Below, in pieces: positions 35,890 to 45,190 of a stretch of 64,000 nucleotides of DNA; the first letter of the stretch is position 1; every line of letters starts with the position of its first letter. This stretch comes from Dorea sp. AF36-15AT. GTDB taxonomy: Bacteria > Bacillota > Clostridia > Lachnospirales > Lachnospiraceae. The notes beneath the pieces were generated by a model. That model saw only the letters and a list, made by a program, of their open reading frames with translations. It ran no database searches and was not told the DNA's origin. Position numbers and translations under genes: made by a program. The stretch lies in NCBI RefSeq assembly GCF_003477705.1, contig NZ_QUDV01000003.1, positions 62,001 through 126,000 on the forward strand. The letters run 5' to 3'.

Positions 35890-36936
35890 ATGACGAAATT
35901 AACTTTGACAAATTGCGTACAGGGTTATGCAACCCTGGTTGAGAATGAATTTATAGATAAATACATGGCAGAAGCGAATGGCGAGTATGTAAAGGTATAC
36001 CTTTTATTATTGCGCTATAAGTGCGATCCATCTGTGAACCTTGGTGTGTCGGAAATTGCCGATATTCTGGACTGTACAGAGAAGGATGTCAATCGTGCAC
36101 TGGATTACTGGACGAAGAAAGGTCTGCTTGATGTTGCCAAGAGCGGAGCTCAGTCTGCACCGCAGGCGCAGGAGAGAGAAGCGGCTGCGACACCGGCGAA
36201 GAAGGCAGCGCAGACAATGATTTCTATGGTGAAGAAGCCAGAGAGTCCGGCGACACCGGAACCTAAGTCTGCACAGACACCGAGTGAGAAGAACCGCAAG
36301 GAATTCCGCGAGATTACGCATGTGACAGAGTTGTATCTGGGTAAGACACTGACCAAGACAGAAGTAGAAGAACTGGTGTATTTTTACGATGTACTTGGAA
36401 TGTCAGCGGATCTGATCGAGTATCTGATTGAATATTGCGTAGAGAATGGGCATAAGAGCATACATTATATTAAGAAAGTTGCACTGTCCTGGAATGACCA
36501 GCATGTGACGACTGTAAAGGAAGCTAAGGATGCATCCGGTAAGTATAATAAGAACAGCTATGCGGTGTTGAACGCATACGGCATCAAAGGCCGGGCACCG
36601 GCAGAGCCTGAGATGGCATATATTTCCAGATGGAATGATGAGTATGGATTTTCGCCGGAACTGATCGTGGAAGCGTGTAATCGTACTATGAATACGATCC
36701 ATCAGCCGAGTTTTGATTATACGGAATCGATCCTGAAGAGCTGGATGGATAAGGGAGTCAGAGACATTACTGATGTGAAGGCACTGGATCTGGTACATAT
36801 GAAAGAAAAAGAAGCCAAGAAGACAGCAGTACCGAGAACATCAAGCCGTACCGCGAAGAGCAAGTTTAATAATTTTGAAGGACGCAAGTATCAGGATATG
36901 GATGAGCTTACCAGAAAGCTGATCGAGACCCGGTAG
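35890..36936 (+). CDS. DnaD-domain replication initiation protein
   Basis: 348 residues. N-terminal winged-helix domain of DnaD/DnaB type (NEFIDKYMAEANGEYVKVYLLLLRY ... ILDCTEKDVNRALDYWTKKGLL), an Ala/Pro/Lys-rich linker, a DnaD domain (about 135-200) and a second DnaD-like repeat (about 220-285, ending FDYTESILKSWMDKGV). It helps load the replicative helicase. The helicase-loader gene follows 45 nt downstream. Confidence 0.9.
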   Translation: MTKLTLTNCVQGYATLVENEFIDKYMAEANGEYVKVYLLLLRYKCDPSVNLGVSEIADILDCTEKDVNRALDYWTKKGLLDVAKSGAQSAPQAQEREAAATPAKKAAQTMISMVKKPESPATPEPKSAQTPSEKNRKEFREITHVTELYLGKTLTKTEVEELVYFYDVLGMSADLIEYLIEYCVENGHKSIHYIKKVALSWNDQHVTTVKEAKDASGKYNKNSYAVLNAYGIKGRAPAEPEMAYISRWNDEYGFSPELIVEACNRTMNTIHQPSFDYTESILKSWMDKGVRDITDVKALDLVHMKEKEAKKTAVPRTSSRTAKSKFNNFEGRKYQDMDELTRKLIETR

Positions 36937-36981
36937 CATATTGATTCATATATTAATTCTTACATTGACAAGGAGAGAGCA

Positions 36982-37971
36982 GTGGCACTTACCAATTCGC
37001 AGTATGATCATTTCATGCGTATATATGAAAAGAGACAATTGGATAATGAAAACCGACTGCGGGGACGCTATGAAGAGGTATATGATCGGATCCCGAGACT
37101 TCGTGAGCTGGATCAGTCTATTTCGGAGCTTAGTGTTCGACAGGCACGCCGGATGCTGGATGGAGATGAGAGTGCGCTTACTGCATTAAAAGAAGATCTC
37201 CATCTTCTTTTTGAAGAAAAGAAACTGCTGTTGACCCAGGCTGGATATCGCGCCGATTATCTTGAATTATCCTATACCTGTCCGGATTGCAAGGACACCG
37301 GTTATATAGGAAAAGAAAAGTGCCATTGTTTTAAAAAGGCAATTATAGATTACATGTATACACAGTCCAATCTGCAGGAAATATTACAAAAAGAGAATTT
37401 CAATACATTTTCTATGGACTACTATTCGGACAGCCATATCGACCCGCTGACAGGCAGATCTTCCAGAGAAGCGATCCAGACGGCGGTCAGGGCATGTCAG
37501 GAATTTACGCAGAACTTTGCAAAGGATGGAGGCAATCTACTGCTTTACGGAGACACTGGTGTGGGCAAGACATTTTTGACGCACTGTGTGGCGAAGGAGC
37601 TTTTAGATCAGACATTTTCCGTAATATACTTTACAGCAAGCCAGTTATTTGATATCTTTGCAAAGAAGCAGTTTGAAAAGGATGAGGATGCAGCGCGGGA
37701 TTATGAACATATATATGACTGTGATCTGCTGCTCATAGATGATCTGGGGACAGAATTTGCAAATGGATTTACTATCTCACAGATGTTTGTCTGTCTGAAT
37801 GAAAGATTACTGCGTGGCAAGTCTACGATGATATCCACGAATCTTTCACTGGATGATCTTAATAATATGTACTCGGAAAGGGTGTTTTCCCGTATTACCA
37901 GTGCATACACTGTTCTTCGGATTACCGGAGACGATATACGAATTCAAAAGAAACTTATGGGCAGAAAATAA
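36982..37971 (+). CDS. DnaC/DnaI-type helicase loader ATPase
   Basis: 329 residues starting GTG after AAGGAGAGAG. An N-terminal helical part and a zinc-finger-like CPDCKDTGYIGKEKCHC precede an AAA+ domain: Walker A LYGDTGVGKTF, Walker B CDLLLIDDLGTE, sensor-1 MISTNLS and an arginine-finger region SERVFSRI. Loads the replicative helicase onto DNA with the DnaD-like protein. Confidence 0.92.
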   Translation: MALTNSQYDHFMRIYEKRQLDNENRLRGRYEEVYDRIPRLRELDQSISELSVRQARRMLDGDESALTALKEDLHLLFEEKKLLLTQAGYRADYLELSYTCPDCKDTGYIGKEKCHCFKKAIIDYMYTQSNLQEILQKENFNTFSMDYYSDSHIDPLTGRSSREAIQTAVRACQEFTQNFAKDGGNLLLYGDTGVGKTFLTHCVAKELLDQTFSVIYFTASQLFDIFAKKQFEKDEDAARDYEHIYDCDLLLIDDLGTEFANGFTISQMFVCLNERLLRGKSTMISTNLSLDDLNNMYSERVFSRITSAYTVLRITGDDIRIQKKLMGRK

Positions 37972-37990
37972 TTTTAGGAGGTACTTACAG

Positions 37991-39181
37991 ATGATGCGCC
38001 GTAACGAACGTAACTTGGACAATATCCCGGTAGGAGCTTTGGGAATTATCGCACTTGACGGATGTCAGGAGATGGGAAACAGGGTGGATGAATACCTTGC
38101 CAAATGGCGTCATGAGGATGGATCTGAGTATAAGGATAATATCGCATTTTCCGGATATGAGAAGGACTCATATCTGCTCAGCGCAAAGGTGCCTAGATTC
38201 GGTTCCGGAGAAGCGAAGGGTATTATCAATGAGTCTGTACGAGGCAAAGACATCTATATTCTGGTAGATGTATGTAATTACAGTTGCACTTATTCTATGA
38301 GTGGTCACGTGAACCACATGTCACCGGATGACCATTATCAGAACCTGAAGAGAATTATTGCTGCCATTGGTGGTAAGGCAAGACGTATCAATGTCATTAT
38401 GCCATTCCTGTACGAGAGCCGTCAGCACAAGAGAGGCGGAAGAGAGTCTCTGGACTGTGCACTGGCACTGCAGGAGCTGGTACGCATGGGCGTAGACAAT
38501 ATCATTACATTCGATGCGCACGATCCGCGTGTACAGAATGCAATCCCGCTCAGCGGATTCGAGACGGTACGTCCGACTTATCAGTTTGTAAAAGGACTTC
38601 TGGGAACAGTTAAAGATCTGAAGATTGACAGTCAGCATATGATGTCAATCAGCCCGGACGAGGGAGCTACAGAGAGAGCCGTATACCTTGCAAATGTGCT
38701 GAACCTGGATATGGGTATGTTCTATAAGAGAAGAGACTGCAGTCGTGTAGTAAATGGACGTAATCCGATTATTGCACACGAGTTCCTGGGATCTTCTGTA
38801 GAAGGCAAGGATGTGATAATTCTGGATGATATGATTTCATCAGGAGACAGCATCCTGGATGTGGCAAAACAGTTAAAGCAGCGCAAGGCTAAGAGAATCT
38901 ATGCAGCAGCTACATTCGGTCTGTTCACAAGCGGACTGGACAAATTTGATGAAGCATATGAAGAAGGCATTCTGAATGGTGTGCTGACAACGAACCTGAT
39001 CTATCAGACACCGGAGCTTCTGTCTAAGCCGTACTACATTAACTGTGATATGAGCAAGTATCTTGCGCTTCTGATCGATACACTGAACCATGACAGCTCT
39101 ATCGGAAGCATTCTGGATCCGGCAGATCGTATCCAGCATGTAGTAAACATGTATAACAATGGTGAGGAAGTGCTTCCATAA
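37991..39181 (+). CDS. prs: Ribose-phosphate pyrophosphokinase family protein
   Basis: 396 residues from the ATG at 37991 (AGGAGG upstream). Long-form PRPP synthetase with N-terminal extension: flexible-loop region ESRQHKRGGRESLDC, NIITFDAHDPRVQNAIP, and PRPP-binding VIILDDMISSGDSILDVAKQLK. Makes PRPP from ribose 5-phosphate and ATP. Frame extends upstream to 37853 but that part overlaps the helicase loader. Confidence 0.93.
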   Translation: MMRRNERNLDNIPVGALGIIALDGCQEMGNRVDEYLAKWRHEDGSEYKDNIAFSGYEKDSYLLSAKVPRFGSGEAKGIINESVRGKDIYILVDVCNYSCTYSMSGHVNHMSPDDHYQNLKRIIAAIGGKARRINVIMPFLYESRQHKRGGRESLDCALALQELVRMGVDNIITFDAHDPRVQNAIPLSGFETVRPTYQFVKGLLGTVKDLKIDSQHMMSISPDEGATERAVYLANVLNLDMGMFYKRRDCSRVVNGRNPIIAHEFLGSSVEGKDVIILDDMISSGDSILDVAKQLKQRKAKRIYAAATFGLFTSGLDKFDEAYEEGILNGVLTTNLIYQTPELLSKPYYINCDMSKYLALLIDTLNHDSSIGSILDPADRIQHVVNMYNNGEEVLP

Positions 39182-39210
39182 ATGAAAGCAGGTTAATAAA
39201 GTGAAAATAT

Positions 39211-39244
39211 AAATCGGCGGTTCCATTACGGAATCGCCGATTTT
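39211..39244. terminator. Bidirectional terminator
   Basis: AAATCGGCGGTTCC / GGAATCGCCGATTT stem with a 5-nt loop and a T-run, between convergent genes. Confidence 0.85.
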
Positions 39245-39255
39245 AAGTTAATAGT

Positions 39256-39927
39256 TTATGAAAATGGCACCTGAAATTCCAGCGGAGTTCCGGTGATCGG
39301 ATGGTGGAACGCGAGTTTGTATGCACAGAGTTTGATTTCCTGCCATCCTTTTTTTTGCGCATTTGGATTGTATTTGGTGTCGCCGACGATTGGACAGCCC
39401 ATATGGGCTAATTGTACACGGATCTGATGGTGGCGTCCGGTGTCCAGGGTGACTTCCAGGAGAGTCTGTTCGGCTTCTCTGGAATGAATGCGATAACTTA
39501 AGCGTGCCTCTTTGGCACCATGGGTGTGGTGGTCACATACTCTGGAAGTATTGCTCTTGCTGTCTTTGACAAGGTAATTGACGAGTGTATCGGTCTCTTT
39601 GGACGGACAGCCGTCGACCAGCGCCATATAGTGTTTGCCGAAGCCTTCATTTGTTAACTGATGGTTCAGATTCCGGGCAGCCTTTGGATTCTTGGCAAAT
39701 ACCAGAATACCGGATACGGGCTGATCCAGTCTGTGGACTACGGCCAGATACGGTGCAGATCTATGTTTGTGTGAAGAAGAACGGTGTTCTGTCTCAGCCA
39801 GATGGTTCAGGATCATGTGCTCCAGATCAGGAGTGCTGATACGATGGCTTTGGGTGGCAAGACCATGCGGCTTGAAACAGACGATAATGTCTGGATCTTC
39901 ATATAATATCTGTAATTCCTGTCTCAT
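39256..39927 (-). CDS. RluA-family RNA pseudouridine synthase
   Basis: 223 residues, a compact form without an S4 domain. The catalytic Asp is in VVHRLDQPVSGILVFAKN; later LLEVTLDTGRHHQIRVQLAHMGCPIVGD is diagnostic. It isomerises uridine to pseudouridine in rRNA or tRNA; the target cannot be told. Shine-Dalgarno is on the minus strand before the ATG at 39927. Confidence 0.9.
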   Translation of the reverse strand: MRQELQILYEDPDIIVCFKPHGLATQSHRISTPDLEHMILNHLAETEHRSSSHKHRSAPYLAVVHRLDQPVSGILVFAKNPKAARNLNHQLTNEGFGKHYMALVDGCPSKETDTLVNYLVKDSKSNTSRVCDHHTHGAKEARLSYRIHSREAEQTLLEVTLDTGRHHQIRVQLAHMGCPIVGDTKYNPNAQKKGWQEIKLCAYKLAFHHPITGTPLEFQVPFS

Positions 39928-40009
39928 AAATATCTCCCCTTATTATGATGATAGTGTTTTTGCCCCAACCTAATTTAAACACAGTAGCAAAAAATGTGCA
40001 AGTGATAGA

Positions 40010-40228
40010 GTGGTTATAAAAAAATCCTATAAATTTATAGATAACACAAATAAATACGACTCACTTATAGATAAAGCCGATTTGTCAGACTATAAAACGA
40101 GTGATATAATAGTTGTGCGAAGTAAAAAGAAATACAAAGGGATTTGTATTTTAAAATATAAAAGTTATAAACCAATTAAAAAGATGGGTTATAGAAAATA
40201 TCAATATATACGAGGTTTTTATGAGTGA
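40010..40228 (+). CDS. Small AT-rich reading frame, possible CBS-domain remnant
   Basis: 72 residues beginning GTG, Lys-rich and much more AT-rich than neighbours, overlapping the next gene by 8 nt. The piece ADLSDYKTSDIIVVRSKKKYKGICI resembles one half of a CBS domain. No clear Shine-Dalgarno. It may be the tail of a lost gene; coding status is uncertain. Confidence 0.3.
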   Translation: MVIKKSYKFIDNTNKYDSLIDKADLSDYKTSDIIVVRSKKKYKGICILKYKSYKPIKKMGYRKYQYIRGFYE

Positions 40229-40973
40229 GGCATATTTAAAAGCAATCGAATTGCATAAGGATTTCGGACATGTACAGGCACTCCGAGGGGTGTCTGTAGC
40301 AGCGTATGAAGGAGAGGTACTTGCAATCGTTGGTGATAACGGCGCAGGTAAGTCCACGCTGATCAAAATCCTGTCCGGAGTATTGAGACCAGATCAGGGC
40401 AAGATCAAAGTAGGTGATCAGGAATACACAGGTCTGACTACCAGAGGGGCAATCGAGGCAGGTGTGTCCACCGTATATCAGGATCTGGCACTGGGTAATA
40501 CGATGGATGTGACATCGAACCTGTTCCTGGGAAATGAGCATTCCAGATTCGGATTTTTGAAAAAGAAGGCAATGAATAAGAAAGCAGAAGAACTGCTTCG
40601 GAATCTGGATATCAGAATTCCGGATGTGACGATTCCGGTTGGGAATCTGAGTGGTGGTCAGAGACAGGGCGTAGCAGTAGCGCGTCTGGTGAATCGCGGT
40701 GGTAAGGTGTTTATCTTTGATGAACCGACAGCAGCGATGGGACTGAATGAGACGAATGCAGTACTGAAGCTGATCCGCAGACTGGCATCGGATGGATATG
40801 TGGTAATTGTGATCAGCCACAATATGCCGCAGGTATTTGATATTTCGGATCGGATCTGTATTATGCGGCAGGGCAGGGTGATCGGCGAGATGAAGACCTG
40901 TGAGACGACCATGGACGAGGTGGTGTCTATGATTACAGGCGCAAAAGAAAAACAGGGACAGGCAGGTGCTTAG
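40221..40973 (+). CDS. Ribose-type sugar ABC transporter ATP-binding protein
   Basis: 250 residues, a single ATPase domain (RbsA has two). Walker A GDNGAGKSTL, signature LSGGQRQGVAVARL, Walker B VFIFDEPTAAMG, H-loop VISHN. Resembles FrcA/single-domain members of the CUT2 family. Overlaps the permease gene by 8 nt. Confidence 0.92.
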   Translation: MSEAYLKAIELHKDFGHVQALRGVSVAAYEGEVLAIVGDNGAGKSTLIKILSGVLRPDQGKIKVGDQEYTGLTTRGAIEAGVSTVYQDLALGNTMDVTSNLFLGNEHSRFGFLKKKAMNKKAEELLRNLDIRIPDVTIPVGNLSGGQRQGVAVARLVNRGGKVFIFDEPTAAMGLNETNAVLKLIRRLASDGYVVIVISHNMPQVFDISDRICIMRQGRVIGEMKTCETTMDEVVSMITGAKEKQGQAGA

Positions 40974-41922
40974 CGTGAAAAAGAAATTACAGGGACATTC
41001 ATATATGATTTTTCTGATCACAATACTGGTCGTATTGATCATGGTATTATCTATTGCATCGCCATTTTTCCTTTCCTGGAAGAATTGCAGGAATATTCTG
41101 AATCAGTCAGCTATTTATCTGGTGCTGTCTGTGGGAATGACATTCGTGATCTGTATGGGAGAGATTGATCTGTCGGTAGGTGCGATCATTGGATTCTCCG
41201 GTATGATCATGGGTATGCTATGTGTGGCAGGCGTGCCGTCACTGGCGGCTGCACTTTTAGGACTTGCAGTATCAGCCCTGATCGGTGTGGTCAATGGCGC
41301 GCTGGTAGCGTATGGTAAGATCAGTTCATTTATTGTGACGCTTGCAAGTATGACAGTGCTTCGGGGAGTGATTCTGGTATGGACCAATTCCAAGCCGATT
41401 TACGGATTTTCGGATATTTTTACATTCCTGGGTTCAGGTAAGATCGGGCCGATCAATGTGCCGATCGTATTGTCATTGCTGATCGCAGTGATCGGAGCAG
41501 TGATCCTGCATAAGACAGTGCTTGGTAATTATTGTCTGTTCTGTGGAACCAGTGCACTGGCATTGAATCGTTCCGGCGTAGATGTTAAGAAGTTAAAAAT
41601 AGTGATTTATGCGATCTGTGGACTGTGCGCAGGTATCGCAGGCATGATTGTAACAGCCAGACTGAATTCGGCAGAGCCGCTGGCTGGGCAGGGATATGAG
41701 ATGGATGCCATTGCGGCAGCGGTTCTCGGAGGAACCAGTATGCAGGGCGGCAAGGGCAATGTAGCAGGTACCGTGGTTGCCTGCCTGATCCTGAATATTC
41801 TGAAGAACGGACTTGTACTTCTCTCAGTATCTTCTCATTATCAGGAAGTGCTGACTGGTGTGATATTAGTAATAGCGGTACTCATTTCGGAGAGCAATCG
41901 CAGAAAAAGGAGTGAAGTATAA
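40966..41922 (+). CDS. Ribose-type ABC transporter permease
   Basis: 318 residues with about eight to nine membrane helices. RbsC-family signature: VGMTFVICMGEIDLSVGAIIGFSG and AAAVLGGTSMQGGKGNVAGTVVACLIL. Its stop shares a nucleotide with the kinase ATG, so permease and kinase are translationally coupled. Confidence 0.93.
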   Translation: MLSVKKKLQGHSYMIFLITILVVLIMVLSIASPFFLSWKNCRNILNQSAIYLVLSVGMTFVICMGEIDLSVGAIIGFSGMIMGMLCVAGVPSLAAALLGLAVSALIGVVNGALVAYGKISSFIVTLASMTVLRGVILVWTNSKPIYGFSDIFTFLGSGKIGPINVPIVLSLLIAVIGAVILHKTVLGNYCLFCGTSALALNRSGVDVKKLKIVIYAICGLCAGIAGMIVTARLNSAEPLAGQGYEMDAIAAAVLGGTSMQGGKGNVAGTVVACLILNILKNGLVLLSVSSHYQEVLTGVILVIAVLISESNRRKRSEV

Positions 41923-42866
41923 TGGACAAAAAAGTATTATCACTGGGCGCGATCGCCATGGATGTAGTGCTGAACAGCTATGAGCTTCCAAAGGATGACG
42001 GATTTGCCTTGATTCATCATGAAGAAATGCTTCCGGGCGGCAGCGCATCCAATGTATCAGTAGCGTGTGCGAGCCTTGGCATGGAAGCATATCAGACCGG
42101 TAAGATCGGTGATGACGAGGTAGGAAGCCAGTTTCGTAAGACACTGGTAGCAGATCATGTGGATGACCGATATGTGGTAACAAAAGAAAAAGGAACTACC
42201 TTGCATACTTATATTATTACGGCACCGGGCGGTAAACACTGTATTTTTGCAAATGCGGGAGATGCGGTATGCACACTGACTCCGGAGGAGCTTCCGGCTG
42301 ATATTATGGATGGCATGGATATTTTCTACAATGATATGTTCTCGCCGAAAGCAGCCATCTGGCTGGCAGAGAAAGCACTGGAGCAGGGTAAGCCTGTCAT
42401 TTACAATATGCAGTGTGTGCCAAGTTTCATGGAAACTTGTGGGACAAGCCGTGAAGAGATTGAGAAGATGATGGAATTGTGTACTGTATTTATCAGTGGA
42501 CGTGCCGGATACGAGGAGATGACCGGAGAGACAGATCCTTACAAAGCGATGCGCATGATTCAGGATAAATATCATGTAGAAAAAGGAGTAATCCTGACAG
42601 CAGGAGGCGAGGGCGCTTACTGGTATGATGGAGAACACGAGTATCATGCTCCGGCATATGAAGTAGAACCGGTAGATACGACAGGTGCAGGAGACTGCTT
42701 TATCGGTGGATTGCTGTATTCATATTTTGGAGAAGAAAAAGACGAAGCTTATGCATTGAAGTTCGCTAATGCAACGGCAGCTGTCAAATGTACGATCGCG
42801 GGACCAAGAAGCCGTGCAACCGTACAGGATGTATTGCATTTAATGGGGGAGAACCTCATTGAATAA
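41922..42866 (+). CDS. PfkB-family carbohydrate or nucleoside kinase
   Basis: 314 residues. N-terminal substrate motif GGSASNVSVACASLGM and C-terminal ATP/catalytic motif VDTTGAGDCFIGGLL with the catalytic Asp. Family includes ribokinase, fructokinase, nucleoside kinases and pseudouridine kinase. Its position inside a ribose-type transporter operon shows it phosphorylates the imported compound. The PsuG-like gene further on makes a pseudouridine-like substrate possible. Confidence 0.9.
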   Translation: MDKKVLSLGAIAMDVVLNSYELPKDDGFALIHHEEMLPGGSASNVSVACASLGMEAYQTGKIGDDEVGSQFRKTLVADHVDDRYVVTKEKGTTLHTYIITAPGGKHCIFANAGDAVCTLTPEELPADIMDGMDIFYNDMFSPKAAIWLAEKALEQGKPVIYNMQCVPSFMETCGTSREEIEKMMELCTVFISGRAGYEEMTGETDPYKAMRMIQDKYHVEKGVILTAGGEGAYWYDGEHEYHAPAYEVEPVDTTGAGDCFIGGLLYSYFGEEKDEAYALKFANATAAVKCTIAGPRSRATVQDVLHLMGENLIE

Positions 42867-42901
42867 TAAATCTTACTAAGAGTTAAACAAGGAGGAGCAA
42901 A

Positions 42902-44008
42902 ATGAAAAAGAAATTAGTAAGCATTTTATTGTGTGTATCAATGGTATCCGCAATGGTAGCAGGATGCGGAAGCAGTTCTTCAGACGAGAAGAAAGAGGAT
43001 ACTAAGACAGAAGACACAGAAAAGAAAGATGACGCAAAGGAAGATGCTGCGTCAGGAGAAGACACATTGTTTACTCAGGCGATGGCACAGGTAGACGAAG
43101 ACTTTGCACCACTGCCGAAGAAAGACAGCGGAGTGAAGCTTGCAGCTATCGAAAGTACACTGGCTAATTCTTTCTGGGTAACTATGCAGGAAGGTTACGA
43201 AGACACAGCCAAAGAGTATGGCGTAGATATTGACGTGCAGGCAACGGATTCTGATACAGATACAGCTGGACAGCTGAATATTCTGGAAAATATGCTCGTT
43301 AAAGATTACGCAGCAATCGCTGTATCTCCACTGACAGGTGACTGCCTGATTTCCGGTATTGTAAAAGCTAATCAGGATGAAGTACCGATCATCACAACAG
43401 GTAACGAAGTGGATGCTGATGCATTGAAAGAAGCCGGCGGATCTCTGACAGGTATGATCACGGTAGACTTCAAGTCTCAGGGAGAAATGGGAGCTCAGTA
43501 CATCATTGATAATAACAAGAGCGACAGCAAGAAGGTAGCTGTTATCGCTGGTAACGAAGGTGGTACACAGGCAGACGCTCGTAGAGATGGAGCAAAAGAG
43601 ACATTTGAGGCAGCCGGTTATGATGTAGTAGCAGTTGAGCAGTGTGATTTCGACGTACAGAAAGCATATGATGCAGCTACAGCTATTATCGAAGCTAACC
43701 CGGATCTTGCAGGTATCGCTTGTGGTAACGATGATATGGCACTTGGTGTTGTAAAGGCTCTTCAGGAAAAAGACATGAAAGATCAGGTTATGGTAGTTGG
43801 TGTTGACTTCACAGAAGAAGCTAAAGCAGCAATCGAAGACGGAACATATGATGCAACAGTAGCTATGTCTCCATACCTTATGGGTAGAGAAGCTGTTATC
43901 ATGATGCTGAAAGCCCTGGAAGGACAGGAAGTAACAAGCATTGGCGACAGCACACCAATGGCACTGGTTAATGCTGACAACGTAGCTGAGATGTCTGACT
44001 GGCACTAA
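42902..44008 (+). CDS. Ribose-type ABC transporter substrate-binding lipoprotein
   Basis: 368 residues. Lipobox VAGC (C22), an acidic Lys/Glu/Asp linker to about residue 50, then a periplasmic-binding type I fold: KLAAIESTLANSFWVTMQEGYEDTA, AIAVSPLTGDCLISGI, GIACGNDDMALGVVKALQE and VMVVGVDFTEEAKAAIEDG. RbsB-like, sets the specificity of the transporter. Confidence 0.93.
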   Translation: MKKKLVSILLCVSMVSAMVAGCGSSSSDEKKEDTKTEDTEKKDDAKEDAASGEDTLFTQAMAQVDEDFAPLPKKDSGVKLAAIESTLANSFWVTMQEGYEDTAKEYGVDIDVQATDSDTDTAGQLNILENMLVKDYAAIAVSPLTGDCLISGIVKANQDEVPIITTGNEVDADALKEAGGSLTGMITVDFKSQGEMGAQYIIDNNKSDSKKVAVIAGNEGGTQADARRDGAKETFEAAGYDVVAVEQCDFDVQKAYDAATAIIEANPDLAGIACGNDDMALGVVKALQEKDMKDQVMVVGVDFTEEAKAAIEDGTYDATVAMSPYLMGREAVIMMLKALEGQEVTSIGDSTPMALVNADNVAEMSDWH

Positions 44009-44048
44009 GCGTTAGGAAAGTAATGAGGCGGAAATATCCGCTTGATCA

Positions 44049-44080
44049 TAAGGGGGAGATGTGTAATACATCTCCCCTTT
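44049..44080 (+). terminator. Terminator after the transporter operon
   Basis: AAGGGGGAGATGT / ACATCTCCCCTT stem with a short loop and TTT. It separates the transporter unit from the hydrolase unit. Confidence 0.8.
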
Positions 44081-44116
44081 CGTGCATATGGGCAGGAACA
44101 GTGGCTGCCCGCGTGC

Positions 44117-44122
44117 TATAAT
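44117..44122 (+). promoter_or_regulatory. Extended -10 promoter element of the hydrolase operon
   Basis: GTGCTATAATAG: a perfect TATAAT preceded by TGC. No good -35 at 17 bp. It lies 12 nt before the ADP-ribosylglycohydrolase ATG, so the leader is very short. Confidence 0.5.
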
Positions 44123-44134
44123 AGAGGCGAGGTG

Positions 44135-45190
44135 ATGAATGTGTATAGCTTAAATGACAGAATCCTGGGATGTCTGATCGGAGCAGGAGCCGGCGATGCC
44201 ATGGGAGCAGCAACTGAGAGCCGGACGACCGAACAGATCCTTCAGTATTTCGGACACAAGGTGACAGATTTTGAAGTGACGCCAATGGATACATTTGCCA
44301 AAGGCAACCAACCGGGGCAGGCAACAGATGATTTTAGTTCGGCGTATTTTATTACCAGACATATTATCGACCACGATGGTGAGATCACGTCCGAAGTGGT
44401 AAAAGAGGCATTAATTGACTGGTCAGAACACCCGATATTTTTTGACCGTTTTGCGGGACCGACAACTCGTATGGCAATCCGCCGTTATAAGGGAGAGGAG
44501 ATACCGGAATCTGATACGATCCAACTGCTTCCGAGACAGGCAACCAACGGTGCGGCCATGAAGATTGCACCAATCGGTCTGTTTAATCCTGGTAATGTAG
44601 ATCAGGCGATCTATGATGCAGCGGTAGTAACCATGGTAACGCATGATAATTATCTGGCGATTTCCGGCGGAAGTGCAGTGGCAGCAGCGGTTGCGGAAGC
44701 GGTAACACCGGATGCAGATGTGTACAGTATTATTCAGGCAGGGATCTACGGTGCGAAAGAGGGAGCACGCATCGGCAGAGAAATGGGCAGAGATGTAGCT
44801 GGCCCATCGGTAGTAAAACGAATTGAGATGGCGGTAGATATCGGACTTGGCAAGGGGACACAGGAAGAGAAAATGGTCGAGATTGCAGAGCGGATCGGCA
44901 TGGGACTTCATGTAGCAGAGGCAATTCCGAGTGCATTTGGCTTCTTCGCTGCAGGCAGCGGGAATCCGATGGATGCAATTATCGGTGCGGTAAATGCGGG
45001 ATACGATACAGACACAGTAGCGACCATGGCGGGAGCAATTGCAGGAGCACTGTCGGGATCAGCAGCATTTCCGGAGCATTTCTTACCGACAATGGAAAAA
45101 ATCAATGGATTTGAGATCCGTAAAATGGCAGACGATGTAGAGCGGATTGCAGGTATCAGACAGAAACGGGGTGAGCAGAATGTACGATAA
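44135..45190 (+). CDS. ADP-ribosylglycohydrolase family protein, metal site intact
   Basis: 351 residues from the ATG at 44135 (GAGGTG upstream; an earlier frame start lies in the terminator). ARH/DraG fold with N-terminal GAGAGDAMGAATE, metal ligands T64-D65-D66 and C-terminal D291-T-D293-T294. These match the two-metal site that breaks N-ribosyl bonds. It overlaps a second paralogue by 11 nt. Substrate unknown; neighbours suggest a small ribosylated molecule more than a protein. Confidence 0.88.
   Translation: MNVYSLNDRILGCLIGAGAGDAMGAATESRTTEQILQYFGHKVTDFEVTPMDTFAKGNQPGQATDDFSSAYFITRHIIDHDGEITSEVVKEALIDWSEHPIFFDRFAGPTTRMAIRRYKGEEIPESDTIQLLPRQATNGAAMKIAPIGLFNPGNVDQAIYDAAVVTMVTHDNYLAISGGSAVAAAVAEAVTPDADVYSIIQAGIYGAKEGARIGREMGRDVAGPSVVKRIEMAVDIGLGKGTQEEKMVEIAERIGMGLHVAEAIPSAFGFFAAGSGNPMDAIIGAVNAGYDTDTVATMAGAIAGALSGSAAFPEHFLPTMEKINGFEIRKMADDVERIAGIRQKRGEQNVR

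Noticed and set aside
37853..37990. N-terminal extension of the PRPP synthetase
   Set aside because: It overlaps the helicase-loader gene and a strong AGGAGG site precedes the ATG at 37991.
40236..41042. 268-codon open frame opposite the transporter ATPase
   Set aside because: Shadow frame; the plus strand carries all ABC motifs.
43052..44005. 317-codon open frame opposite the sugar-binding lipoprotein
   Set aside because: Cys/Ser/Tyr-rich shadow of a well-supported gene; no domain seen.
44042..44134. Upstream start for the first ADP-ribosylglycohydrolase
   Set aside because: This stretch is the terminator and promoter region; GAGGTG precedes the ATG at 44135.
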